Assembly: GCF_036116635.1 (NCBI RefSeq)
Contig: NZ_CP107995.1
Location: 248,001 to 312,000 of the forward strand
Direction of reading: 5' to 3'
Source: Amycolatopsis sp. NBC_00345
GTDB taxonomy: Bacteria > Actinomycetota > Actinomycetes > Mycobacteriales > Pseudonocardiaceae
DNA: 64,000 nt
Shown here in pieces: positions 25,618 to 33,614 of the stretch. A program made the translations under genes and the position numbers. Every line of letters starts with the position of its first letter. Within the stretch, counting starts at the first letter, position 1. The notes under the pieces were generated by a model that saw nothing but the letters and a program-made list of their open reading frames with translations, made no database searches and was not told the origin of the DNA.

Positions 25618-26645
25618 AACCCCTGAAGCAACGCAACCAGGCGGCGGTCGGCGCGGTGACGCTGGTGCTGATCCTGCTCGTCACCGCGGTCACCTACTTC
25701 TCCGACAGCATCCCGATGTTCGGCAACGGCACCACCTACTCCGCGTACTTCGCCGAGGCCGCCGGGCTCGCGCCGGACAACGAGGTGGAGGTGGCCGGGG
25801 TCAAGGTCGGCCAGGTGACCTCCGTCGAGCTGGGGCGCAAGCAGGTCCTGGTGAAGTTCCGGGTCAAGGGCACCCGGGTCGGCGACGCGTCCACGGCGTC
25901 GATCGAGATCAAGACGCTGCTGGGGGAGAAGTACCTGGCGCTCGTGCCGAAGGGCGGCGGCACCCAGGACCCGGACGCCACCATCCCGGTCAACCGCACC
26001 CGCACGCCGTTCGAGCTGCAGGACGCGTTCAACCAGCTGTCCACGACCGTCGGCGACATCGACACGAAGCAGCTCGCGGACAGCTTCACCGCGTTGTCCG
26101 ACTCGCTCAAGGACAGCCCGCAGTACCTCAAGGACACGCTTTCCGGCCTTTCGTCGTTGTCCCAGACGGTGTCCTCTCGCGACGCGGACCTGCACACGCT
26201 GCTGGCCAACACGGGCGCGGTGTCCAAGACGCTGTCCGACCGCAACGCCCAGCTGCAGCAGGTGATCAGCGACGGCAACCTGCTGCTGGGCGAGCTGCAG
26301 CGGCGCCGTGAGCAGATCAGCACGCTGCTCACCGGGACGCAGCAGATTTCGCAGCAGCTGTCCGGGCTCGTCGAGGACAACCGCACGCAGCTCAAGCCCA
26401 CGCTGGACGCGCTGGGGAAGGTGACCGATGTGCTGCAGCGCAACCAGGGCAACCTCGACCGCGGGCTGGCGCTGATGGCGCCGTTCGCGCGGGTCGGCGC
26501 GAACGCCACAGGCAACGGCCGCTGGTTCGAGGGCTACCTGTGCGGCCTGCTGCCGCCGACGATCACCGCGGCCGGGCTGTCCATCAACCCCGAGGGCTGC
26601 ACCCCGCCGATCGCGGCGCCGAACCAGGGGGTGGGGGGACGATGA
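25614..26645 (+). CDS. mce4C: MCE-domain protein Mce4C
   Basis: 343 residues with the usual layout: N-terminal membrane helix (AVGAVTLVLILLVTAVTYF), MCE domain (EVEVAGVKVGQVTSVELG), extended helical domain to about residue 300 and a tail with two cysteines (GYLCGLLPP, PEGCTPP). GTG start in the overlap GTGA with mce4B. It is part of the Mce4 needle; the stop lies in an ATGA overlap with a 13-codon mini-ORF before mce4D. Confidence 0.93.
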   Translation: MKPLKQRNQAAVGAVTLVLILLVTAVTYFSDSIPMFGNGTTYSAYFAEAAGLAPDNEVEVAGVKVGQVTSVELGRKQVLVKFRVKGTRVGDASTASIEIKTLLGEKYLALVPKGGGTQDPDATIPVNRTRTPFELQDAFNQLSTTVGDIDTKQLADSFTALSDSLKDSPQYLKDTLSGLSSLSQTVSSRDADLHTLLANTGAVSKTLSDRNAQLQQVISDGNLLLGELQRRREQISTLLTGTQQISQQLSGLVEDNRTQLKPTLDALGKVTDVLQRNQGNLDRGLALMAPFARVGANATGNGRWFEGYLCGLLPPTITAAGLSINPEGCTPPIAAPNQGVGGR

Positions 26646-26683
26646 CCACCGCCGACGTACTTCTTCCCGCGGAGGCGGCATGA
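26642..26683 (+). CDS. 13-residue mini-ORF linking mce4C and mce4D
   Basis: The ATG at 26642 overlaps the mce4C stop (ATGA), and its own stop overlaps the mce4D start (ATGA). It spans the only real gap between the mce4 genes, so the stop/start chain of the operon stays unbroken. The GGAGG of mce4D (26671-26675) lies inside it. The 13-residue product is unlikely to be a functional protein; a role in translational coupling is inferred. Confidence 0.45.
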   Translation: MTTADVLLPAEAA

Positions 26684-27876
26684 CGCTGCAGACCCGTAAC
26701 GGCCGTAATCTGGTGACCTGGCTGGCTTTCGGCTGTGTGGCAGCACTTCTGCTCACCGCCGGGCTGTGGCTGGTGCTGCGGGACACCGGCGGCACGAAGC
26801 TTTCGGCGTACTTCGGCAAGACCGTCGGGCTGTACTCCGGATCGTCGGTGCGTGTGCTGGGCGTCCCGGTCGGCCAGGTCACCGACGTGACACCGGCGGG
26901 CGACGCGGTCCGGGTCGACATGCGGGTGGACGGCGACGTGCCGATCCCCGCGGCCGTCGGCGCCGTGGTGGTCGCGCCCAGCCTGGTCAGCGACCGTTAC
27001 GTGCAGCTGACCCCGTCGTACGACAGCGGCCCGACGCTGGCGAGCGGGACCGTGCTGGCGAGGGACAAGACCGCGACGCCGGTCGAGCTGGACGACCTGT
27101 ACGCGAGCCTGGACAAGCTGTCCACCGCGCTCGGCCCGGACGGGGCGAACAAGAACGGCGCCCTGTCCGACGTGCTGGACACGGCGGCCGCGAACCTCAA
27201 GGGCAACGGCGCGAACCTCAACTCGACCGTCGGACGGCTGGCCGACCTGGCCGGCACGCTGAACGACTCGAAGGACGACCTGTTCTCCACCGTGCAGAAC
27301 CTGGACTCGTTCACCTCGGCGCTCGCGCAGAGCGACAGCCAGCTCAACGAGTTCTACCAGCGCGTGGCCGACGTGAGCGGGTTCCTCGCCGACGATTCCA
27401 GCGAGGTCGGGAAGGCGCTGTCCTCCTTGGCTTCCTCGCTCGGTGACGTGCAGCAGTTCGTGGCCGACAACAAGTCCGGCCTGGAGTCCAATGTGGGCAA
27501 ACTGGCGTCGCTGACCAAGGTGCTGGTGGACCAGCGGGCCGCGCTCGCCGAGGTGCTCGACATCGCGCCCACCGGCGCGACGAACTTCATCAACTCCTAC
27601 GACGCGGCCTCGGGCACCATCGCGGTGCGCGACAACCTCAACGAGATCACCAACCCGCCGATCCTCACCGTCTGCCGGCTGATCAGCGCGGGCACGCCGA
27701 AACAGGTGCCGGACGCGCTCGGCAACATCTGCAAGCAGCTCGCGCCGGTGCTCGACGGCGCGCTGAAGCTGCCGACCGTGCCGCAGGTGCTGAACTCGCT
27801 GCAGAACGGGCAGCTGCCGCCGTTGCCCCTGCCGCTGACCGACGTGCTGACGCAGCTTTCCGGCGGTGGCAAGTGA
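26680..27876 (+). CDS. mce4D: MCE-domain protein Mce4D
   Basis: 398 residues: anchor helix (LVTWLAFGCVAALLLTAGLWL), MCE domain about residues 37-115 (GSSVRVLGVPVGQVTDV), then a long helical region rich in Leu, Asp and Ser with seven-residue spacing. A Pro/Leu tail ends it (LPPLPLPLTDVLTQL). It is the fourth of six Mce4 subunits. The ATG has GGAGG upstream and is also reached by the mini-ORF stop. It overlaps mce4E by GTGA. Confidence 0.93.
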   Translation: MTLQTRNGRNLVTWLAFGCVAALLLTAGLWLVLRDTGGTKLSAYFGKTVGLYSGSSVRVLGVPVGQVTDVTPAGDAVRVDMRVDGDVPIPAAVGAVVVAPSLVSDRYVQLTPSYDSGPTLASGTVLARDKTATPVELDDLYASLDKLSTALGPDGANKNGALSDVLDTAAANLKGNGANLNSTVGRLADLAGTLNDSKDDLFSTVQNLDSFTSALAQSDSQLNEFYQRVADVSGFLADDSSEVGKALSSLASSLGDVQQFVADNKSGLESNVGKLASLTKVLVDQRAALAEVLDIAPTGATNFINSYDAASGTIAVRDNLNEITNPPILTVCRLISAGTPKQVPDALGNICKQLAPVLDGALKLPTVPQVLNSLQNGQLPPLPLPLTDVLTQLSGGGK

Positions 27877-29054
27877 AGCGCGTGAAGCAGCGGCTGGCCG
27901 GCGTGCTCGCGGGGGTGCTCGTGCTCGCCGGCTGCAGCGACGGCGGCTTCTCCGGGCTGTACTCCACGCCGCTGCCGGGCGGGCCCGACCTCGGCGACCA
28001 CCCGTACCACGTCACGGCGCTGTTCACCGACGTGCTCGACCTGGTGCCGCAGTCGAGCGTGAAGGTCAACGACGTCGCCGTCGGCCGCGTCGACCGCATC
28101 ACGCTCACGCCGGACACGAAGGCCGCGCTCGTCGCGATGACTGTGAACGGCGACATTTCGTTGCCCGCCAACGCACACGCGGAGCTACGGCAATCGAGCC
28201 TGCTGGGCGAGAAGTTCGTGGAGCTGAGCGAGCCGAGCGCGGAGAAGCCGGCCGGGCACCTCGCCGACGGCGCGCAGATCCCGCTCGGGCGCACCAACCG
28301 CAACCCCGAGATCGAGGAGGTACTGGGCGCGCTTTCGCTGCTGCTCAACGGCGGCGGCGTCGACCAGATCCAGAACATCAGCCACGAGCTGAACGACGCG
28401 CTGGCGGGCAACGAGCCGCAGATGCGCGCGCTGCTGTCCCGGGTGGACGATCTCGCGACCCAGCTCGACGGGCACAAGGCCGAGATCCTGCGCGCGATCG
28501 ACGGGCTCGGCAAGCTGTCGCACACCCTCACCGGGCAGACGCAGAACCTCACCACGGCGCTGGACAACCTGGCGCCAGGGCTGAAGATCCTGGCCGATCA
28601 GCGCGACCAGCTGGTGGGCATGCTGAACGCGTTGAACAAGCTGTCCGGCGTCGCGGTGGACACCGTGAACCGCAGCCGCGACCAGCTCGTCGCGAACCTC
28701 AAGGCGCTGGAGCCGACGCTGCAGAAGCTCGGCGAGGCGGGCAAGAACCTGCCGACGGCGTTGCAGATCCTGCTCACCTACCCGTTCCCGGACTACGCGG
28801 GCAACACGATCAAGGGCGACTACGCGAACGTCGACGCGACCATCGACCTCGACCTGGACAAGCTGGTGCAGAACTTCACCAACTCGTCGCAGCCGCCGAT
28901 CCAGCTGCCGTCGCTCGGCCTCGGCACGGGCACCGGGACCGGCCCGGACTCATCGTCGCCGCTGCCGTTGCCGACCACCGCGCCGACCGGCAAGAACCAG
29001 GGCGGCGTCCTCGGCGGCCTGCTGGGCACGCTGCTCGGGGGTGGGGCCGGATGA
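27873..29054 (+). CDS. mce4E: MCE-domain lipoprotein Mce4E
   Basis: 393 residues with a lipoprotein signal: basic start, hydrophobic VLAGVLVLAGC and the lipidated cysteine at about residue 21. The MCE domain follows (SSVKVNDVAVGRVDRITL) and a long helical region with a Gly/Thr/Pro-rich tail. As in other mce operons, the E subunit is the lipoprotein member (LprN in M. tuberculosis Mce4). GTG start in a 4-base overlap with mce4D; its stop overlaps mce4F. Confidence 0.94.
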   Translation: MKRVKQRLAGVLAGVLVLAGCSDGGFSGLYSTPLPGGPDLGDHPYHVTALFTDVLDLVPQSSVKVNDVAVGRVDRITLTPDTKAALVAMTVNGDISLPANAHAELRQSSLLGEKFVELSEPSAEKPAGHLADGAQIPLGRTNRNPEIEEVLGALSLLLNGGGVDQIQNISHELNDALAGNEPQMRALLSRVDDLATQLDGHKAEILRAIDGLGKLSHTLTGQTQNLTTALDNLAPGLKILADQRDQLVGMLNALNKLSGVAVDTVNRSRDQLVANLKALEPTLQKLGEAGKNLPTALQILLTYPFPDYAGNTIKGDYANVDATIDLDLDKLVQNFTNSSQPPIQLPSLGLGTGTGTGPDSSSPLPLPTTAPTGKNQGGVLGGLLGTLLGGGAG

Positions 29055-30292
29055 CCAGCCGGAAGACGCGGATCCAGCTCATCGTTTTTGTCGTGATCGC
29101 ACTGGTTTCGGTGGCGTACGCGGGCGGGCACTACGCGGGCCTCGACCGGTTCTTCGGCTCGCGGGGCTACCAGGTGACCGTGCAGCTCGCCGACTCCGGC
29201 GGGGTCTTCGTCAACTCCGAGGTCGCCTACCGCGGGGTGACGGTGGGCCGGGTGTCGTCGATGACGCTGACCGGCCACGGCGTCGACGTGCACCTCGACC
29301 TCGACTCGGGCGGCCCGGACATCCCCGCCGGCCTGCACGCGCAGGTGGCGGACCGGTCGGCGGTGGGGGAGCAGTTCGTGGACCTGCTGCCGGACCACGA
29401 CGCGGGCCCGTACCTGCACGACGGCTCGGTGATCACGCAGGACCGGACGTCGCTGCCCGCGTCGCCGGACTCCGTGCTGACCCACCTCGACAACCTGGTC
29501 GCCAGCGTGCACCCGGACTCGCTGAAGACGGTCGTGGACGAGACCTACGACGCGTTCGCGGGCACCGGGCCGCAGCTGCAGAAGCTGTTGGACAGCACGA
29601 GTTCGCTGACCGCGACGGCGGCCCAGTACATCCCGCAGACCCAGGGGCTGCTGGCGAACTCGCGGACGGTGTTCGCCACGCAGGAGCGGCAGGCGGCGAA
29701 CATCACCTCGTTCGCGGGCGGGCTGAAGACGATCACGGCGCAGCTCAAGGCGTCGGACCCGGACCTGCGCAAGGTGATCGACGAGGCGCCGCAGCTGAGC
29801 CGGCAGATCAGCGACGTGCTCGCCACGTCGGGCACCGACCTCGGCGTGCTGTTCGCGAACACGCTGACCACCGCGCAGATCACCTCGGCCCGCACGGACG
29901 CGATCGAGGAGCTGCTCGTGGCGTACCCGGTGATCGGCGCGTTCTCGCCGACGACCTCGCCGGATGGCACCGGCCACCTCGGCGTGGTGTTCAACTTCTT
30001 CGACCCGGCTTCGTGCACGAAGGGCTACCAGGGCACGAAGGAGCGCCCTGCCAACGACACCAGCGAAGCGCCGGTGAACATGAACGCCTACTGCGCCGAG
30101 CCGCCGGGCAGCCCGACCGGCGTACGCGGCTCGCAGAACGCGCCGTACGCGGGCAAGCCGCCCGCCATCCCCGCGGCGCCCCAGGCGTCGGCGCAGACCC
30201 CGGCCCCGGACGCGAACCAGCTGCCCGGCCTGCTGAGCCTGCTGGGCAAGCCGGCGCAGGGCGGCCTCGGGGCGCTGCTGGGCGGCTCCTGA
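29051..30292 (+). CDS. mce4F: MCE-domain protein Mce4F
   Basis: 413 residues with an N-terminal membrane helix (IQLIVFVVIALVSVAYAGG), MCE domain (NSEVAYRGVTVGRVSSMTL), helical domain to about residue 300 and a Pro/Ala/Gln-rich tail with two cysteines. It completes the set of six Mce4 proteins. Start ATG in an ATGA overlap with mce4E; the stop overlaps the next gene by one base (TGATG). Confidence 0.93.
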   Translation: MTSRKTRIQLIVFVVIALVSVAYAGGHYAGLDRFFGSRGYQVTVQLADSGGVFVNSEVAYRGVTVGRVSSMTLTGHGVDVHLDLDSGGPDIPAGLHAQVADRSAVGEQFVDLLPDHDAGPYLHDGSVITQDRTSLPASPDSVLTHLDNLVASVHPDSLKTVVDETYDAFAGTGPQLQKLLDSTSSLTATAAQYIPQTQGLLANSRTVFATQERQAANITSFAGGLKTITAQLKASDPDLRKVIDEAPQLSRQISDVLATSGTDLGVLFANTLTTAQITSARTDAIEELLVAYPVIGAFSPTTSPDGTGHLGVVFNFFDPASCTKGYQGTKERPANDTSEAPVNMNAYCAEPPGSPTGVRGSQNAPYAGKPPAIPAAPQASAQTPAPDANQLPGLLSLLGKPAQGGLGALLGGS

Positions 30293-30780
30293 TGGCGACC
30301 CGGCTGCTCGGGGTGGTCGCGGCGCTGGCCGTGCTCGCCGCCGCCTGGTTCGGCTGGTCCTGGTGGCAGGCCGCGCACGACGACTCGCTGGCCCGCGGCC
30401 GTGACCGCGACGCGGTGCTGGCCGCCGCGAGCACCGAGCTGGTCGCGTTGAACACCATCGACTACCGCACCGGCACGGCCGACGTCGACCGGTGGATCGA
30501 CTCCGCCACCGGACAGTACGGCCACGACCTCTCCGGCGACCGGCAGCTGCAGATCGACCGCGCGACGAGCACCAAGACCGTGTCGACGGCGTCGCTCGTC
30601 CAGGCCGCCGTGACGGAGCTGGACCCGGCGGCGGGCACGGCGCGGCTGATCGCGGTCCTCGACGTCCGGGTCGGCACGGCCGGCGCCGCGCCCGTGCCGA
30701 AGCAGTCCCGGCTCACGGTGGACTTCGCGCGCGTCGGTGACACCTGGAAGGTCGGCGCGGTGCAGGCGGTGGGTTCGTGA
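30292..30780 (+). CDS. mam4A: Mce-associated membrane protein (Mam4A-like)
   Basis: 162 residues: one N-terminal membrane helix (LLGVVAALAVLAAAWFGWSW) and a small extracytoplasmic domain of the NTF2-like/VirB8-like fold usual for Mce-associated proteins (LNTIDYRTGTADVDRWI, VGDTWKVGAVQAVG). These proteins stabilise Mce complexes in mycobacteria. The start overlaps the mce4F stop by one base; the end overlaps the next gene by GTGA. The symbol follows mycobacterial usage by position. Confidence 0.88.
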   Translation: MATRLLGVVAALAVLAAAWFGWSWWQAAHDDSLARGRDRDAVLAAASTELVALNTIDYRTGTADVDRWIDSATGQYGHDLSGDRQLQIDRATSTKTVSTASLVQAAVTELDPAAGTARLIAVLDVRVGTAGAAPVPKQSRLTVDFARVGDTWKVGAVQAVGS

Positions 30781-31289
30781 AGGGCGGTGGGCTCGTGAAG
30801 GTGCGCTCGCGGCCGATCGTCGCGGCCGTCGCGGTGGTGGCGCTGGCGTGCGCGGTGTGGTTCGCCGTGCAGGCCTCGGCCTTGCAGCCGGAGGACAACG
30901 CGGCGCTGGTCGACCAGCCCGCCACGGCCGAGCTGTGCGACCAGGTGAGCGCGGGCGTGAAGGCCGTTTTCTCCTACGACTACGGCGATCTCGACCGGAC
31001 TACCCGCGCCGCCGCCGGCGTGCTCACCGGCGCCGCCGTGGACCAGTACCGGACGCAGTTCGCCGCGGCGGGCAAGCGCGCCGCGGCCGCGAAACTGATC
31101 CGCACCACCACGATCCGCTCCATCGGCGTCCGCACTCTCCACGGCGACGACGCGTCGCTGCTGCTCTTCCTCGACCAGCAGACCATCACCCCGGGCGGCG
31201 GGGCGCCGCAGTCGGCGGTCGCGCAGCTCGGCGTCACCGCCCACCGCGCCGACGGGTTGTGGAAGATCACCGGCCTGGACGCGCTTTAG
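30777..31289 (+). CDS. mam4B: Mce-associated membrane protein (Mam4B-like)
   Basis: 170 residues with one membrane helix (PIVAAVAVVALACAVWFAV) and a second NTF2-like extracytoplasmic domain (VFSYDYGDLDRTTRAA, RADGLWKITGLDAL). It pairs with the preceding gene, as the two mam genes do at the end of the mycobacterial mce4 operon. GTG start in a GTGA overlap; an in-frame GTG at 30795 is possible. Last gene of the import operon; it converges with the ArsR-GNAT gene after 19 bases. Confidence 0.88.
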   Translation: MKGGGLVKVRSRPIVAAVAVVALACAVWFAVQASALQPEDNAALVDQPATAELCDQVSAGVKAVFSYDYGDLDRTTRAAAGVLTGAAVDQYRTQFAAAGKRAAAAKLIRTTTIRSIGVRTLHGDDASLLLFLDQQTITPGGGAPQSAVAQLGVTAHRADGLWKITGLDAL

Positions 31290-31308
31290 CCGGGTGAGTC
31301 TTGCCTGC

Positions 31309-32148
31309 TCAGCTGACGGGGCTGCGGCGTTCGAGGAAGACGGTGTCGTGCCAGCTGCCGTCGCGTTGGGCGATGCGTTCGCGGATGCCGACGGTGCGGT
31401 AGCCGGCGGCGTGGTGCAGGGCGAGGCTGGCGCGGTTCTCGGTGAAGACCGACGTCTGCAGGGTCCACAGGCCGGCGTCGTCGGCGGCCATGACCTGCTT
31501 GCGCAGCAAGGCATTCCCGACGCCGCGGCCACGCTGGTCTTCGGCGACGTAGACGGAGGTTTCGGCGACGCCGGCGTAACAGTCGCGTGTGGACACACGG
31601 CTGGACGCGGTCCAGCCGACCACTTCGCCGTCGCGTTCGGCGACCCAGCGGTGCCCGGGGAGCCATTTCGCGTCCAGACTCGCCCTGGTCGGGACAGTGG
31701 TTTCGAACGTCGCGACGCCGGTGGCGATGCCCTCGCTGTAGATGCGCCGCACCGTGGCCCAGTCGTCCGTCGCCAACGCCCGGACGGTGACGTCTTCGGG
31801 CACGTCGTCCGGGCAGCAGGGACGCGGGGCGAGCAGGCCCATCACGGCGTCGGCGGCGTGCGGCAGCCCAGCGCAGCAGGCCTCGTTGACGGTGACGACG
31901 GTGGCGGTGCCGACCTTCCGCAGGCGCACGAACCCGACGTCGGCGAGCTTGCGCACGTGGTGGGAGGTGGTGGACTGGCTCGTGCCGAGGATCTCGGTCA
32001 GCGCGCCGACGGTGATGCCCTGGGGGCTGGTCGCGACGGCGTGCAGCAGCCGGACCCGGACCGGCTCGGCGAGGCAGGCGAACCAGTCCGCGTACGTCGT
32101 GGCGTCCGCGGTGGGCAGGATCTGGGCCTGGGGCAACGCGATCGGCAT
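31309..32148 (-). CDS. ArsR-type repressor fused to a GNAT acetyltransferase (ArsN-like)
   Basis: 279 residues. Residues about 15-90 are an ArsR winged helix (FACLAEPVRVRLLHAV; recognition helix SQSTTSHHVRKLADVGF). Cysteine pairs C91-C92 and C111-C112 form a probable As(III) site. Residues about 118-275 are a GNAT of the phosphinothricin/ArsN type (VTVRALATDDWATVRRIYSE; CoA loop DQRGRGVGNALL). ArsN enzymes acetylate the arsenical antibiotic arsinothricin, so one protein may both sense arsenic and modify an arsenical; this is inference. It is divergent from a flavin monooxygenase across three ATCGAT operators. Confidence 0.88.
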   Translation of the reverse strand: MPIALPQAQILPTADATTYADWFACLAEPVRVRLLHAVATSPQGITVGALTEILGTSQSTTSHHVRKLADVGFVRLRKVGTATVVTVNEACCAGLPHAADAVMGLLAPRPCCPDDVPEDVTVRALATDDWATVRRIYSEGIATGVATFETTVPTRASLDAKWLPGHRWVAERDGEVVGWTASSRVSTRDCYAGVAETSVYVAEDQRGRGVGNALLRKQVMAADDAGLWTLQTSVFTENRASLALHHAAGYRTVGIRERIAQRDGSWHDTVFLERRSPVS

Positions 32149-32160
32149 GCCGCCCAGTAT

Positions 32161-32235
32161 ATCGATCCGAATCGATGGTTGTTTTCATCGATCCTGATCG
32201 ATACTGTCACCTTCGATGGATCGATCCGGATCGAT
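32161..32235. promoter_or_regulatory. Three ArsR-type operators (ATCGAT-N4-ATCGAT)
   Basis: Three 16-bp copies lie at 32161-32176 (ATCGATCCGAATCGAT), 32187-32202 (ATCGATCCTGATCGAT) and 32220-32235 (ATCGATCCGGATCGAT, a perfect palindrome). They fill the 101-bp gap between the ArsR-GNAT gene and the monooxygenase, so the fusion repressor should control both directions. Confidence 0.85.
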
Positions 32236-32249
32236 GGAAGGTGCCTGGG

Positions 32250-33614
32250 ATGAGCGAGCTGCCTGTGGTGGTGGTCGGCGCGGGCCCGGTGGGTCTCGCC
32301 GCGGCTGCGCACCTGCTGGAGCGTGGTCTGGAACCGCTGGTGCTGGAACGCGGTGACCGGGCGGGGGCCGCGGTGGCGCAGTGGAATCACGTGCGGCTGT
32401 TCTCTTCCTGGTCGGAGCTGATCGACCCGGCGGCCGGGCGGCTGCTCGACCCGACGGGCTGGACCCGGCCCGACGGTGCCGGCTATCCGACTGGACGGGA
32501 GTGGGCGGAGTCGTACCTGCGGCCGCTCGCGGTGGCGCTGGGCGCGCGGGTCCGGTTCGGCGCCGAGGTGGTCGGGGTCGCGCGGCGTGGCCGGGACAGG
32601 GTGGTCGACAGCGGCCGCGACGACGAGCCGTTCTCGGTGCACATCCGGACCGCCGACGGTGCCGAGGAGCGGGTCCTGGCCCGGGCGGTGATCGACGCGT
32701 CCGGTACCTGGACCACGCCGAATCCGCTCGGTGGCGAGGGCCTGCCTGCGATCGGCGAACGTGGTGCCACGGAACGGATTTCGTATCGCGTACCGGATCT
32801 GGCCGACGCCGCGACCCGGGCCCGGTATGCGGGCAAGCACGTGGTCGTCGCGGGGAGTGGGCATTCGGCGTTGACCGCGCTGGTCGCGTTGTCCGGCCTG
32901 GCGGGGACGCGGATCAGCTGGGTGTTGCGCCGTGGCGGCGTCGGAAACACCTTTGGTGGCGGCGATGCCGACCAGTTGCCGGCCCGGGGTGCGCTGGGGT
33001 TGCGCGCGAAGGCGGCGGTGGAGGCCGGGCTGATCACCGTGGTGACCGGGTTCCGTGCCGAAGCCGTTGAGCGTGACGGCGACGGCCGGCTGACGCTGCT
33101 CTCCTCGGCCGGGCAGCGGCTGGACGGCGTCGACGACGTGGTTGTCCTGACCGGGTTCCGTCCCGAACTCGGGTGGCTTTCGGAGATCCGTCTCGAGCTG
33201 GACCCGACGTTGCAGGCGCCGGTGCGGCTGGCGCCGCTGGTCGACCCGAACGTCCACTCCTGCGGCACCGTCTACCCGCACGGCGCGAAGGAACTCGCCC
33301 ACCCGGAGCAGAACTTCTTCCTGGCCGGGATGAAGAGCTACGGCCGGGCGCCGACCTTCCTCGCGCAGACCGGCTACGAGCAGGTCCGCAGCATCGCCGC
33401 CGCGCTGGCCGGGGACCACGAGGCCGCCGCCCGCGTCGAGCTGGCCATGGCCGAGACCGGGGTGTGCGGCGGCTCCGGCCTGTTCGATGAGCCAGGCCCG
33501 GAGGCCGGTGGGTGCTGCGGTGGTGAACCGGGCCGCCTGGCCGAGTCGTTCCCGGTCAGGACGGCACCGATGATCCTCGCGTCAGAGCCGAAGGGTGCCG
33601 CGGGCGGCAAGTGA
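32250..33614 (+). CDS. Flavin-dependent monooxygenase with cysteine-rich tail, arsenic cluster (ArsO-like)
   Basis: 454 residues: FAD motif GAGPVGLAAAAHLLERG at the N terminus, a second Rossmann motif for NADPH (VVAGSGHSAL), and conserved IDASGTWTTPNP. It belongs to the class B monooxygenase/thioredoxin-reductase-like flavoproteins found in actinobacterial ars clusters as ArsO. The C terminus adds cysteines (TGVCGGSG, GGCCGG) that could bind arsenic. A likely role is oxidation or reduction of organic arsenicals, not proven. The ATG at 32250 is preceded by GGAAGG. The 3' end overlaps the convergent serine hydrolase gene by 33 bases. Confidence 0.8.
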   Translation: MSELPVVVVGAGPVGLAAAAHLLERGLEPLVLERGDRAGAAVAQWNHVRLFSSWSELIDPAAGRLLDPTGWTRPDGAGYPTGREWAESYLRPLAVALGARVRFGAEVVGVARRGRDRVVDSGRDDEPFSVHIRTADGAEERVLARAVIDASGTWTTPNPLGGEGLPAIGERGATERISYRVPDLADAATRARYAGKHVVVAGSGHSALTALVALSGLAGTRISWVLRRGGVGNTFGGGDADQLPARGALGLRAKAAVEAGLITVVTGFRAEAVERDGDGRLTLLSSAGQRLDGVDDVVVLTGFRPELGWLSEIRLELDPTLQAPVRLAPLVDPNVHSCGTVYPHGAKELAHPEQNFFLAGMKSYGRAPTFLAQTGYEQVRSIAAALAGDHEAAARVELAMAETGVCGGSGLFDEPGPEAGGCCGGEPGRLAESFPVRTAPMILASEPKGAAGGK

